The translations under genes were made by a program, and so were the position numbers. From Rhizobium aethiopicum (GTDB lineage: Bacteria; Pseudomonadota; Alphaproteobacteria; Rhizobiales; Rhizobiaceae): a stretch of 64,000 bases of DNA. The notes beneath the pieces are model-generated. The model did no database searches. It was not told the DNA's origin and saw only the letters and a program-made list of their open reading frames with translations. Each line of letters begins with the position of its first letter. Within the stretch, counting starts at the first letter, position 1. The DNA lies in the NCBI RefSeq assembly GCF_014197535.1, contig NZ_JACIFV010000010.1:62001-126000 (forward strand), read 5' to 3'. Below, in pieces: positions 53,015 through 61,970 of this stretch.

Positions 53015-53670
53015 AGCTCTACGACTACATCCTCTCACCGAGCTGCTACAAGATCCGCCTGATGGCTGCGATCCTCGGTGTCAAGCTGGACATCCGCCCG
53101 GTCGACTTCCATCCCGGCATGGAACATCGCGGTCCTGAGCTTATGGCGCTCAATCCGGCCGGCTCGATCCCGATCCTCGTGGACGGTGATCTCGTGCTGA
53201 CCGAATCTTCGGCCATGCTGGCATTTCTCGCCGCGCGGAGCGGGCCTGATTGGCTGGGTCTGAACGCGCCCGAGGAAGCGGCGCGCGTGCAACAATGGCT
53301 CTCTTTTTCGCATCGGCTGACGACAAATCTCGGTGGGGCACGGCTGCATCAGATGCTGCTGCGCCCCGGCAATATCGAGGCCCTGCAGGCACAAGGGATC
53401 GCGGCGCTGCGCGAACTCGAAGCCGGGCTTTTTGAGCAGCGGCTCCGCGACATGCGGTTTCTGGCGTCGGACCATGCGACGATCGCCGACATCGCCTGTT
53501 TCCCGTATGTGGCGCTGGCGCCGGATGGCGGAATCTCGCTCGACCCCTATCCGAACATTAGGCTTTGGCTGCGTGCCATCCGCAGCCTTGAAGGTTTTAT
53601 CGAAATGCCCGGCATCCACCGGCTGCACGAATTGAAGCCCGACCCTCATCCCGCCAACGAGGAGAGGTGA
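53011..53670 (+). CDS. Glutathione S-transferase-like protein of the oxygenase operon
   Basis: A 219-aa protein with a thioredoxin-like N-terminal domain (MKLYDYILSPSCYKIRLMAAILG...NPAGSIPILVDGD, LTESSAMLAFLA) and an all-helical C-terminal domain containing DHATIADIACFPYV, the GST hydrophobic staple region. Ser and Cys occur at the usual catalytic position (SPSCYK). The start overlaps the oxygenase stop by 4 bp. In the methylxanthine demethylase system a GST-like subunit is needed for activity of the Rieske-less oxygenase, so a structural role is plausible, besides ordinary GSH chemistry. Confidence 0.85.
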   Translation: MKLYDYILSPSCYKIRLMAAILGVKLDIRPVDFHPGMEHRGPELMALNPAGSIPILVDGDLVLTESSAMLAFLAARSGPDWLGLNAPEEAARVQQWLSFSHRLTTNLGGARLHQMLLRPGNIEALQAQGIAALRELEAGLFEQRLRDMRFLASDHATIADIACFPYVALAPDGGISLDPYPNIRLWLRAIRSLEGFIEMPGIHRLHELKPDPHPANEER

Positions 53671-53671
53671 G

Positions 53672-55051
53672 ATGACAGGCTACCTGCTGAAAAACTGCGC
53701 GGCCATTATCGTCGACGACAGCAACGGACCGGCCGTGCGCCGGAACGCCGATCTGCTGACCAGCGGTCCGGCGATCCAGGCGATCGGACAGAACTTGTCG
53801 CAAGAGGCCCTGCCTGCCGATACGATCGTCCAGGATGCATCCGGCTGGTTCGTCTATCCGGGCCTCGTCAACACCCATCACCACTTCTTCCAATGCTTCG
53901 TGCGAAATCGGGCCGATCTCGACTGGACGAAGCTCTCCGTGATCGAATGGCTCGACCGAATTTATCCGATCTTCTCACGGTTGAACGAGGATTGCTTCTA
54001 TCATTCGTCGGTCACAGCTATGGCCGAGATGATCAAGCATGGCTGCACGACAGCCTTCGACCACCAATATTGTTTCCCCCGGCACGCCGGAAAGCGTCTG
54101 ATCGATCGCCAGTTCGAGGCGGCCGATCTCCTCGGCATGCGTTTCCACGCCGGCCGCGGTGGCAACACGCTGCCGAAGTCCGAGGGCTCGACGATCCCGG
54201 ACGCCATGCTGGAAACCACGGACGAGTTCATCGCCGATTGCGCCCGGCTGATCGACAGCTACCACGATGCCGGCGCGTTCAGCATGCGGCAGGTGGTCGT
54301 TGCCCCTTGCCAGCCCGTCAATTGCTACCGCGAAACCTTAGTCGAGTCGGTTGCGCTCGCCCGTGATCGCGGCGTCAGGCTGCACACACATGTCGGTGAA
54401 GGCGAAAGTCCCGTCATCCAAGCACGGCATGGAATGCGTACGGTCGACTACTGCGCCGAACTCGGCTTTGCCGGGCCTGACAGCTTTTATGCCCACTGCT
54501 GGGAGCTGACACACGACGAATTGCGCAAGATGGCGGCAAGCGGCACGGGTGTCTCCCATTGCCCAGAACCGGTCTATCTGGTCGGCGCCGAAGTGACGGA
54601 CATTCCCGCGATGGCGGCTTTCGGTCTGCGTATCGGGCTCGGCTGCGATGGCGCGGCCTCGAACGACAATTCCAACCTCATGCACTGCATCCACTCTGCC
54701 TATATGCTGCAGTGCCTGACGGCCTCGACGCGCGCCCATCCGGTTCCCGCGCCGGTCGATTTCCTGAGCTATGCGACCACGGGCGGCGCAAGTCTGCTTG
54801 GACGCAACGACATCGGCCGGCTTGGGCCCGGCATGGCCGCCGACCTCTTCGCCATCGATACAAGGCGCATGGACTATGTCGGAACCCGCCACGACCCGTT
54901 GAGCCTGATTGCCAAGGTTGGGATCGGCATGCCGACCGATCTCACCATGATCAACGGCCGCATCGTCTGGCAGGCCGGCGAATTTACCGGCCTCGACGAA
55001 GGTCAGCTTTTCGCCGCCGCGGAAGCGGCGCTCGCGACAGTCGAATTCTAA
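53672..55051 (+). CDS. Amidohydrolase, 8-oxoguanine deaminase type
   Basis: A 459-aa metal-dependent deaminase. The metal ligands are visible: NTHHHFFQ near residues 67-74, HTHVGEGES, YAHCWELTHDE and GLGCDGAASNDNSNL (final Asp). The arrangement and length match the 8-oxoguanine deaminase / TrzN / AtzA branch of the amidohydrolase family, which acts on purines and similar N-heterocycles. ATG 53672 follows GAGGTGAG, 1 bp after the GST stop. It may deaminate a purine released or modified by the Rieske oxygenase, or prepare its substrate. Confidence 0.85.
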   Translation: MTGYLLKNCAAIIVDDSNGPAVRRNADLLTSGPAIQAIGQNLSQEALPADTIVQDASGWFVYPGLVNTHHHFFQCFVRNRADLDWTKLSVIEWLDRIYPIFSRLNEDCFYHSSVTAMAEMIKHGCTTAFDHQYCFPRHAGKRLIDRQFEAADLLGMRFHAGRGGNTLPKSEGSTIPDAMLETTDEFIADCARLIDSYHDAGAFSMRQVVVAPCQPVNCYRETLVESVALARDRGVRLHTHVGEGESPVIQARHGMRTVDYCAELGFAGPDSFYAHCWELTHDELRKMAASGTGVSHCPEPVYLVGAEVTDIPAMAAFGLRIGLGCDGAASNDNSNLMHCIHSAYMLQCLTASTRAHPVPAPVDFLSYATTGGASLLGRNDIGRLGPGMAADLFAIDTRRMDYVGTRHDPLSLIAKVGIGMPTDLTMINGRIVWQAGEFTGLDEGQLFAAAEAALATVEF

Positions 55052-55072
55052 AAACCAAAAGAGGGAACTGAC

Positions 55073-56173
55073 ATGTCAACCAATTTCACCCGCAGAACAC
55101 TGATGAAGAGTGCGGCGGCTGCCGGTCTCGCGACGGCCTTTGCCGGCCGCTCAGCGCTTGCCGCCGACGAACCGCTCGGCATCGCGCTCGTCGTTCCCTC
55201 GCCTATCGGCGACGTCGGGTGGGGTCATGCACTTGCCGCCGGCATCGATCCGATCAAGGCCGCCTATGGCGACAAGGTGAAGGTCACGGTCATCGAGAAC
55301 ATCGCCGAAGGACCGGACGCCGACCGCATCATGAACAAGACCGTCGCCGACGGAAATCATTTCCTGATCGCCGGCTCCTTCGGCTATCAGAATGGCGCGC
55401 TGCAGATCGCCCGCCGCAATCCGAAGGTGAGCGTCCTGCATGCGTCAGGCTTCCAGGTCGCACCAAACTTCTCGCCCTTCGCCGCGAAATATTTCCAGGG
55501 AACCTACCTGCTCGGCATGGCGGCGGCGGCCGTTTCCAAGACCGGCAAACTCGGCTCGGTATCGGCCTTCGCCATTCCCGAGCTGATCACCTCCGTCAAC
55601 GCCTTCACGCTCGGCGCGCAGGCCGTCAAGCCGGATGTCGAAGTGTCTGTCGTCTGGGTCAATTCCTGGTTCGATCCGGCCAAGGAGCAGGAAGCCGCCA
55701 AGGCGCTGATCTCGCAGGGCTGCGACGTGATCTTCTCGAATGCGCAGGATACCCCTTCGGTGATCTCGGCCTGCGAGGAAGCCGGCGTCTATGCCTTCAA
55801 CCTCAACTCGTCGATGAAGAAATATGCCGAGAAGACCTATCTCGGCTGCATCGCCACCGACTGGTCGCCCTTCTTCAAGGCGTCGGTCGACGCGCATCTT
55901 GCTGGCACCTTCAAGGGCGCCAACGCCTTCCTCGGCGTTGCCGACAAGGTCGTCCAGGTCGTCGATTGGAACCCGGCGATCCCGGCCGATATTATGACCA
56001 AGATCAAGGAAATCGAGGCCAAGATTGCCGATGGCAGCTTCTCGCCGTTTACCGGTCCGATCACCAAGGCTGATGGGAGCGAAGGTGCCGCCTCGGGTAC
56101 GACTCTGACGGACGCAGAGATCGTCGCGATGGACTGGCACGTCAAGGGTGTCACGACGCCGCTGCCGAAGTAA
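55073..56173 (+). CDS. BMP-family substrate-binding protein (Tat-exported)
   Basis: A 366-aa periplasmic binding protein of the BMP/PnrA type, which binds nucleosides or purines. The N-terminus has a twin-arginine signal (TRRTLMKSAAAAG) with cleavage after ALAADE. The mature part begins PLGIALVVPSPIGDVGWGHA and contains typical BMP segments (FGYQNGALQIA, KYFQGTYLLGMAAA, GCDVIFSNAQDTPSVI). It starts 21 bp after the deaminase gene and is followed by its ATPase and permeases. The binding protein and deaminase together point to a purine-like ligand. Confidence 0.88.
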   Translation: MSTNFTRRTLMKSAAAAGLATAFAGRSALAADEPLGIALVVPSPIGDVGWGHALAAGIDPIKAAYGDKVKVTVIENIAEGPDADRIMNKTVADGNHFLIAGSFGYQNGALQIARRNPKVSVLHASGFQVAPNFSPFAAKYFQGTYLLGMAAAAVSKTGKLGSVSAFAIPELITSVNAFTLGAQAVKPDVEVSVVWVNSWFDPAKEQEAAKALISQGCDVIFSNAQDTPSVISACEEAGVYAFNLNSSMKKYAEKTYLGCIATDWSPFFKASVDAHLAGTFKGANAFLGVADKVVQVVDWNPAIPADIMTKIKEIEAKIADGSFSPFTGPITKADGSEGAASGTTLTDAEIVAMDWHVKGVTTPLPK

Positions 56174-56176
56174 GCC

Positions 56177-57697
56177 ATGGTAAGCCCGCTCCTGTCGCTG
56201 CGCGGCATTACCAAGAGCTATGGCCCGGTCGATGCCAATCAGCAGATCGATCTCGACGTCGCTGCCCGCTCCATCCATGCCATCCTCGGAGAAAACGGGG
56301 CTGGCAAGTCGACGCTGATGAAGCTGATCTACGGCGTCGAGCAGCCGGACAGCGGCACCGTCGCTTGGAATGGTAAAGCCCTCAGCCTTGCCTCTCCCGC
56401 AGAGGCAAGGCGTGCCGGTATCGGGATGGTGTTCCAGCATTTCTCGCTGTTCGAGAGCCTGACAGTCGTGGAGAATATCCGCCTGATCGTGTCCGGCAAG
56501 AAGAGCGAGCTTGCAGAGCGCGTTCGCAAGCTCGGGCATGAGTTCAGCCTCGAGGTCGATCCACACGCTCATATCCATTCGCTTTCGGTCGGCGAGAGGC
56601 AGCGGGTGGAAATCATCCGATGCCTGATGACCGATCCGAAACTGCTCATCCTTGATGAGCCCACCTCGGTGCTGCCGCCGCAGGCGGTGGAAAAGCTGTT
56701 CGAAACATTGCGCCGACTGCGGGACGGCGGCGTGTCCATCCTGTTCATCTCCCACAAGCTGGAAGAAATCCAGTCGCTCTGCGATCGCGCCACGATCCTG
56801 CGCGGCGGACGCGTGACCGGCCACGTCGATCCCCGCGAACATGATGCCCACGAACTTGCCCGTTTGATGATCGGCCGCGACATGCCGGAACCGATGCCTG
56901 CACTGCCTTTGGTCGAAGGTGAAAAGCGCCTGGAGCTCGTCGGGCTCGATTATCGGACGGATCCTTTCGCCGTGCCGCTTTCCAACATCAGCCTGGCCGT
57001 GCGCGCCGGCGAAATCCTCGGCATTGCCGGGATTTCGGGAAATGGTCAAAGCGAACTCGCGGCGCTGATTTCAGGCGAGACTCTGTTGCCGCGGGATCAG
57101 CGCGACCAGATTTTCATGATGGGTCAGGATGTCGGCACACTCGACTCTGCGGCCCGCCGTCGTCTCGGTTTCGCCTTCGTCCCGGAGGATCGGCTCGGTC
57201 GCGGCGCGGTTCCCGAGATGTCGCTCACCCTCAATAGCCTGCTGACTGCCCATCCGCTGAACCTTGTGAAGCATGGCCTGCTCGATAAGGTGAGGGCGAA
57301 GGCCTTCACCAGTGATTGCATCCGGGACTTCGATGTGCGCACGCGCGGTCCGGGGGCGGAGGCCGGCTCGCTTTCCGGCGGCAATCTGCAGAAGTTCATT
57401 GTCGGACGCGAAATCATGCTGGCGCCGAAGCTTCTTTTCCTCGCCCAGCCGACCTGGGGCGTCGATATCGGTGCGGCCGCGGCGATCCGCAAGCGGCTCA
57501 TGCGCCTTCACAACGAGGGCGTGGCGATCCTCGTCATTTCCGAAGAACTCGAGGAACTGTTTGAACTGAGCGACTTTATCCAGGTCCTGCACCACGGCAC
57601 ACTGAGCCCGCCGCTGGTCACGCGTGATACCGATCCGGAAGAGATCGGCCGATACATGATCGGAGCCCAGCCGCAGCGCCAGAAAGTCACCGCATGA
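56177..57697 (+). CDS. Purine/nucleoside-type ABC transporter, dual ATPase
   Basis: A 506-aa protein with two ABC domains, as in YufO/NupO and RbsA-type transporters. The first has Walker A GENGAGKST, signature SVGERQR and Walker B LLILDEPTS; the second has a degenerate P-loop (ISGNGQSE), signature LSGGNLQK and Walker B LLFLAQPTWGVD, where Glu is replaced by Gln. This asymmetry is normal in the family. ATG 56177 is 3 bp after the binding-protein stop. It powers the two permeases encoded next. Confidence 0.9.
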   Translation: MVSPLLSLRGITKSYGPVDANQQIDLDVAARSIHAILGENGAGKSTLMKLIYGVEQPDSGTVAWNGKALSLASPAEARRAGIGMVFQHFSLFESLTVVENIRLIVSGKKSELAERVRKLGHEFSLEVDPHAHIHSLSVGERQRVEIIRCLMTDPKLLILDEPTSVLPPQAVEKLFETLRRLRDGGVSILFISHKLEEIQSLCDRATILRGGRVTGHVDPREHDAHELARLMIGRDMPEPMPALPLVEGEKRLELVGLDYRTDPFAVPLSNISLAVRAGEILGIAGISGNGQSELAALISGETLLPRDQRDQIFMMGQDVGTLDSAARRRLGFAFVPEDRLGRGAVPEMSLTLNSLLTAHPLNLVKHGLLDKVRAKAFTSDCIRDFDVRTRGPGAEAGSLSGGNLQKFIVGREIMLAPKLLFLAQPTWGVDIGAAAAIRKRLMRLHNEGVAILVISEELEELFELSDFIQVLHHGTLSPPLVTRDTDPEEIGRYMIGAQPQRQKVTA

Positions 57698-58794
57698 GCA
57701 GACCGTTCCTCGCTGCCCTGCCCGTTCTGGTCCGCCGAGAGCGGGCCTCGCTTGCCGCAACCCTTCTGGCGCCGCCCATTGCCGTCGTCGTCACCGTCAT
57801 TCTCAATCTCGGGCTTTACGTTGCCATGGGGCGCGATCCGGCTGCGGTGGTCTATGCAATGCTGATCGAACCCTTTTTCTCGTGGGCGTCGTTCTCCGAA
57901 GTGCTGTTGAAGACCGCTCCCCTACTCGTCATCGCGCAGGGGCTTGCGATCGGCTTTCGCGCCAAGGTGTTCAATATCGGTGCGGAGGGACAATTCGTGC
58001 TCGGGGCGATCTTCGCTTCCGCCATTCCGGTCTGGTGGCCCGGCGCGACCGGCCAATGGATCTGGCCAGTGATGCTGCTGCTCGGCGTGATAGGCGGCGC
58101 ATTATGGGCGTCCCTCACTGCCTTCTGGCGCGTCCGGCTCAATGCAAACGAAATTCTCGTATCGCTGATGCTGAGTTTTGTCGCCGTGCAGCTCCTCAAT
58201 TATCTGCTGCTCGGCCCCTGGAAGGATCCGAACGGCTTCAACTTCCCGCAGTCCGTCATGTTCCAGTACGACGCAATGGTGCCGATCCTGATCGAGGGAA
58301 CGCGCGTCAATGTCGCGCTCATCCTCGCCGTTCTCCTGTCGATCGCCGCATGGGTGCTCACGCAGAAGAGCTTCATCGGCTACAAATTGCAGGTCGGCGG
58401 ACTGGCGCCGCGCGCCGCGAGCTATGCCGGCTTCCGGGAAAGCTGGGCCATCTGGCTTTCCCTGCTGATCGGCGGAGCCGCAGCCGGTCTTGCCGGTGCA
58501 GCCGAGGTCGCCGGTCCGCTTGGCCAGCTGCAGCGCTCGATCTCAACCGGCTATGGCTATGCGGCAATTATCGTCGCCTATCTCGGCGGATTGCACCCGA
58601 TCGGCATCGTTGTCTCTGCGGTTGTCATGGCCGCGCTCTATATCGGCGGCGACAACGCCATGGTCTCCGCCAATCTGCCGGTTGCGGCGGTCCGGGTTTT
58701 CCAGGGCAGCCTGCTCCTTGCCTATCTGGTGGCCATCGCCTTCGTACGCTACCGTCTTGCTTGGCGGCCTGCAGCGACGAGGAGCCCGACATGA
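57694..58794 (+). CDS. ABC transporter permease 1 (YufP-like)
   Basis: A 366-aa membrane protein with about nine hydrophobic segments. The family signature is GLAIGFRAKVFNIGAEGQFVLGAI, and later RVRLNANEILVSLMLSF and GFRESWAIWLSLLIGGAAAGLAG appear, typical of BMP-associated permeases. It overlaps the ATPase stop by 4 bp and the next permease start by 4 bp. The two permeases form the heterodimeric channel. Confidence 0.9.
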   Translation: MSRPFLAALPVLVRRERASLAATLLAPPIAVVVTVILNLGLYVAMGRDPAAVVYAMLIEPFFSWASFSEVLLKTAPLLVIAQGLAIGFRAKVFNIGAEGQFVLGAIFASAIPVWWPGATGQWIWPVMLLLGVIGGALWASLTAFWRVRLNANEILVSLMLSFVAVQLLNYLLLGPWKDPNGFNFPQSVMFQYDAMVPILIEGTRVNVALILAVLLSIAAWVLTQKSFIGYKLQVGGLAPRAASYAGFRESWAIWLSLLIGGAAAGLAGAAEVAGPLGQLQRSISTGYGYAAIIVAYLGGLHPIGIVVSAVVMAALYIGGDNAMVSANLPVAAVRVFQGSLLLAYLVAIAFVRYRLAWRPAATRSPT

Positions 58795-59705
58795 ACGCCG
58801 TCGAGTTCGTTCTGGCAGGCATGCTGGCGGCTGCGACACCCTTTCTCCTGGCCGCGCTCGGAGAACTTATCGTCGAGCGTGCCGGCGTGCTCAATCTTGG
58901 CGTCGAGGGGCTAATGGCATTCGGTGCCGTCATCGCCTTCATCATCGTCTATCACGGCGGCGGGCATTTTCTGGCCTTTCTCGCCGCCGGCCTCGGCAGT
59001 CTGCTTCTGTCCCTGATCTTTGCGGCGATTGTCCTTGGTTTCAACGCAAACCAGGTCGCGACCGGGCTGGCGATCGGCATTCTCGGCCAGGGCCTGTCGG
59101 CGTTGTTCGGCAAGACCTATGAGAGCCTTACGGTCAAAGCCCTGCCGAAAATCGCCATTCCCGGCCTCTCCGATATTCCCGTCATCGGCGGCCTCTTTAC
59201 CCAGGATATCGTCGTCTGGCTTTCACTGCTCGTGACCGCAGCCATCTGGGCGATGTTTGCCTATGGCAAGGTTGGCCTGATCATCCGCGCCGTCGGTGAA
59301 AACCCGAAAGCGGCGCATGCTATCGGCTACCCGGTCATCGCCATCCGCTTCGCCGCGGTCGCAGTCGGCGGAATGATGGCGGGCTTTGCGGGCGCTTATG
59401 CCGCGACGATCTACACGCCGCTCTGGGCCGATGGGATGATTGCCGGCCGCGGCTGGATTGCGATTGCGCTCGTCGTCTTCGGAACCTGGCTGACCGGCCG
59501 CATCTTTGTGGGGGCATGCCTGTTCGGCGCAGTATCGCTGATGGGGCTTGCCGCCCAGGCAACCGGCCTCGACGTCTCGTCGCAGCTGCTCGCATGCCTG
59601 CCCTATCTGGTGACGATCATCGTGCTCGGCATCATTTCGGCGGATCGCCGCCTGCTTAAACTCAATGGCGTCGCCTCGCTCGGCGAGCCGTTCGAGCGAT
59701 CATGA
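58791..59705 (+). CDS. ABC transporter permease 2 (YufQ-like)
   Basis: A 304-aa membrane protein starting ATG 58791 (MNAVEFVLAGML). It contains GELIVERAGVLNLGVEGLMAFGA and GFNANQVATGLAIGILG, and then AVGENPKAAHAIGYPV, the cytoplasmic loop that contacts the ATPase in this family. It is the last gene of the operon; the 90 bp to the convergent NUDIX gene shows no clear T-tailed hairpin. Confidence 0.9.
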   Translation: MNAVEFVLAGMLAAATPFLLAALGELIVERAGVLNLGVEGLMAFGAVIAFIIVYHGGGHFLAFLAAGLGSLLLSLIFAAIVLGFNANQVATGLAIGILGQGLSALFGKTYESLTVKALPKIAIPGLSDIPVIGGLFTQDIVVWLSLLVTAAIWAMFAYGKVGLIIRAVGENPKAAHAIGYPVIAIRFAAVAVGGMMAGFAGAYAATIYTPLWADGMIAGRGWIAIALVVFGTWLTGRIFVGACLFGAVSLMGLAAQATGLDVSSQLLACLPYLVTIIVLGIISADRRLLKLNGVASLGEPFERS

Positions 59706-59795
59706 TGAAGCCCGTCGGCGTCGGTGGCAATTGAGAGACAACGCGCTTTCCGAACGTAGCCGCGAACCGTCAGAACGAGAGGCCGCATAATCGTA

Positions 59796-60329
59796 TCAGC
59801 CGAGGTCAGACTTCTTCTGCCCCTGAGGTTCAAATTCGACGAGCAGCGACTTGAGTTCGACCTCCCGAACGCGTCGCGCCGCCTCATCAGGGCTGACCCA
59901 TTCGAGAATACGCTGGCCCTGCTCCTTGAAGTCATTTTCGATCTCGGTGACTTCAATCTGAAACACGTCGACGATACATGGCGCCACATCGCCGTCGTCG
60001 AATTCCTTCAGATAGGTATAGCGGCCGACTGGTTTCTTCCTCGCTGCCCCGCGCACGCCCGCTTCCTCCCAGGCTTCGATCGCAGCGGCTTCGAATGGTT
60101 TCTTCCCTTTCATCGGCCATCCCTTCGGTATGACCCAGCGCGCGCGCTCGCGCGATGTGATCAGGAGAATTTCGATCTTCGGCCCGCCATTGCGATAGCG
60201 GAAGCAGATGGCGCCGTACTGTTGGCGAAACGCGCCGGCGAACAGCTTCGCAGGAACCGCAGCGAGCTGCCGCAGCAATGGCTGAGACTTGTCTGGTCGC
60301 GACTTGCCGCGTTTTTTCGTAGGCTTCAT
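59796..60329 (-). CDS. NUDIX hydrolase (diadenosine/diphosphoinositol polyphosphate type)
   Basis: The 177-aa protein starts at ATG 60329 (MKPTKKRGK) behind GGAG; longer starts would run toward the upstream gene. The NUDIX region GWPMKGKKPFEAAAIEAWEEAG has the EEAG core and the KGKKP insert common in the diphosphoinositol-polyphosphate phosphatase-like branch found across rhizobia. An Arg/Lys-rich N-terminus precedes it. It is convergent with the ABC operon and probably the last gene of the ugp-side transcript. The substrate is not determined. Confidence 0.82.
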   Translation of the reverse strand: MKPTKKRGKSRPDKSQPLLRQLAAVPAKLFAGAFRQQYGAICFRYRNGGPKIEILLITSRERARWVIPKGWPMKGKKPFEAAAIEAWEEAGVRGAARKKPVGRYTYLKEFDDGDVAPCIVDVFQIEVTEIENDFKEQGQRILEWVSPDEAARRVREVELKSLLVEFEPQGQKKSDLG

Positions 60330-60387
60330 GACACTCCGTCTCCAGCGCATCGTGCAGCCGCGCATGGCGTTGTGGGCAGCTCGCGGT

Positions 60388-61182
60388 TTATTTGCCGGTA
60401 GCCCTGGCACTTAGGATCGTTCTCGCGATGTCGGCAAAACCAAGTCCCGCGGGCTGAGAGGAGATCCACCTCGGCACATGCTGCAGATGCGGGAGTACAG
60501 GAAGGATATTGCCGACGCCGAAAGAGTTTCGGATGAAACCGAACATCGGCGCGTCGTTGCGAGAATCGCCGACGAATGCCGTGACGGAAGGCAATTCAGC
60601 GGGGTCGACCCTGAATATGCCGGTCAGGAGGCGCTCGCTCATGGCGCGTTTGTCATAATCGCCAATCCAGGTGTTGATGTGGATGGAACTGATGGCGACG
60701 GTCCCGCCGATTGACCTGATATTGAATGCCAGATCTTCGACGTCCTGCGTAGCATGACCTTGAATGTCGATCGCGACGTCAGCCAGGCGGAACACCTGGT
60801 CGTGAGCAATCTTGAACGTACCGCCCTTTTCCGAGATCAGTCTTTCGATCGCCTCCAGATGCTGACGCTGACGCTCGCCCTGCAGCGCGCGGTTTTCCCA
60901 GAAGTCGAAAACCACCTCACCGCTGCGGCGGGTGACGCAATAGGCACCACTTTCGCCGATGACCGCGGCAACGGGCCAGGCACGGACGATGTGTTCGCAC
61001 CAGCCGGCAGAACCACCCGTGACCGGCACGACGGCGATGCCGGCCCGGCTGAGCTCCCAAAGAGCGTCATAGGTGCGCGGCAGAAGCTTGCCGTCGGTCG
61101 TCAGCGTATCATCGACATCGGTGAAGAGATAACGCACATGCTGCAATTCCTGCGCAGAGGGTGCCAGATCTATGAACGTCAC
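60388..61182 (-). CDS. HAD-superfamily phosphatase (sugar- or glycerol-phosphate type)
   Basis: A 264-aa HAD hydrolase of the Cof/sucrose-phosphatase subclass. Motif I is LFTDVDDTLTTDG, motif II VVPVTGGSAGW, and motif IV FVGDSRNDAPMF. The C2-type cap lies in the middle (residues about 85-190). It overlaps the DeoR regulator stop by 4 bp. In this operon it could dephosphorylate glycerol-phosphate-derived compounds, but the substrate is not visible in the sequence. Confidence 0.85.
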   Translation of the reverse strand: MTFIDLAPSAQELQHVRYLFTDVDDTLTTDGKLLPRTYDALWELSRAGIAVVPVTGGSAGWCEHIVRAWPVAAVIGESGAYCVTRRSGEVVFDFWENRALQGERQRQHLEAIERLISEKGGTFKIAHDQVFRLADVAIDIQGHATQDVEDLAFNIRSIGGTVAISSIHINTWIGDYDKRAMSERLLTGIFRVDPAELPSVTAFVGDSRNDAPMFGFIRNSFGVGNILPVLPHLQHVPRWISSQPAGLGFADIARTILSARATGK

Positions 61183-61961
61183 GTCATGTCCTCGCAGGTG
61201 ACTACCTCCATGCTGCTCTCGGCCAGCACAGCAGCGACCGACGGATCAGGCGGCAGCCTGTCTGTGTAAAAACGGGTGATTTTATTGAAAGGTGCCACGC
61301 GCACCGCCGCGTGGCGGGTCCATTTGCTGACGTCTGCGGCCAAGAGACGCGTTTGCGAATTCTCCAGAAGCGCATTGGTGATCTGCGCCTCGCTATAGCT
61401 GAAGTCCATCAGGCCGTTCACCGGACTCAGCGCACCGGCACCGACGACGGCGTAAGTCGCATAGAACTTTTCCACGAACTTGATTACATCGCTGCCGACC
61501 ACGTCGCGGTCGTCATGGCGTAGAAGGCCGCCGGTGAGATGGACCTCGACACTCGGCGATTCACAAAGGGTCAGAGCGACATGGATATTATTGGTGATAA
61601 CGGTCAGCCCCTGGTGATCGCGCAACGCCTCCGCGACGAATTGAACCGTGCTGCCGATCCCCAGGAATACCGTCGCATCCGAGCCGAGATCGGCGGCGAC
61701 CCGCTTGGCGATCAGCCGCTTGGCGCGCCGGTTCAGTTGGGCGCGGGCGTTCAGTGAAATATTGCTGCCTTCGACCGGCACATCGACACCGCCGTGAAAG
61801 CGGCGGGCGTGCCCGAGATCACACAGGGCATTGATATCACGGCGGATCGTCTGGGTCGTCAGATCGTAACGGCGCGCCAGATCATCGATATACTGGACGC
61901 CCTCCGTTTCGATCAGCGCAAGTATTTCGCGTTGTCGGCTCGATATGACCCGCTGCCCCAT
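61179..61961 (-). CDS. DeoR-family transcriptional regulator
   Basis: A 260-aa GlpR/DeoR-type regulator. The N-terminal winged helix-turn-helix is QREILALIETEGVQYIDDLARRYDLTTQTIRRDINAL, and the C-terminal DeoR sensor domain has VFLGIGSTVQFVAEAL and the VTNN-like TVITNNIHVA phosphate-binding pattern. It lies between the phosphodiesterase and HAD genes in the ugp-like operon and is likely its own local repressor. DeoR proteins respond to sugar or glycerol phosphates. Confidence 0.92.
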   Translation of the reverse strand: MGQRVISSRQREILALIETEGVQYIDDLARRYDLTTQTIRRDINALCDLGHARRFHGGVDVPVEGSNISLNARAQLNRRAKRLIAKRVAADLGSDATVFLGIGSTVQFVAEALRDHQGLTVITNNIHVALTLCESPSVEVHLTGGLLRHDDRDVVGSDVIKFVEKFYATYAVVGAGALSPVNGLMDFSYSEAQITNALLENSQTRLLAADVSKWTRHAAVRVAPFNKITRFYTDRLPPDPSVAAVLAESSMEVVTCEDMT

Positions 61962-61970
61962 CGCTATTTC

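Noticed and set aside
55445..57049. 534-aa minus-strand ORF
   Set aside because: Lies opposite the BMP binding protein and ABC ATPase with clear motifs; His/Arg/Asp-rich composition typical of a shadow frame in GC-rich DNA.
57882..59705. 607-aa plus-strand ORF spanning both permeases
   Set aside because: The first half is an out-of-frame shadow of permease 1; the true permease 2 starts at 58791 in this frame.
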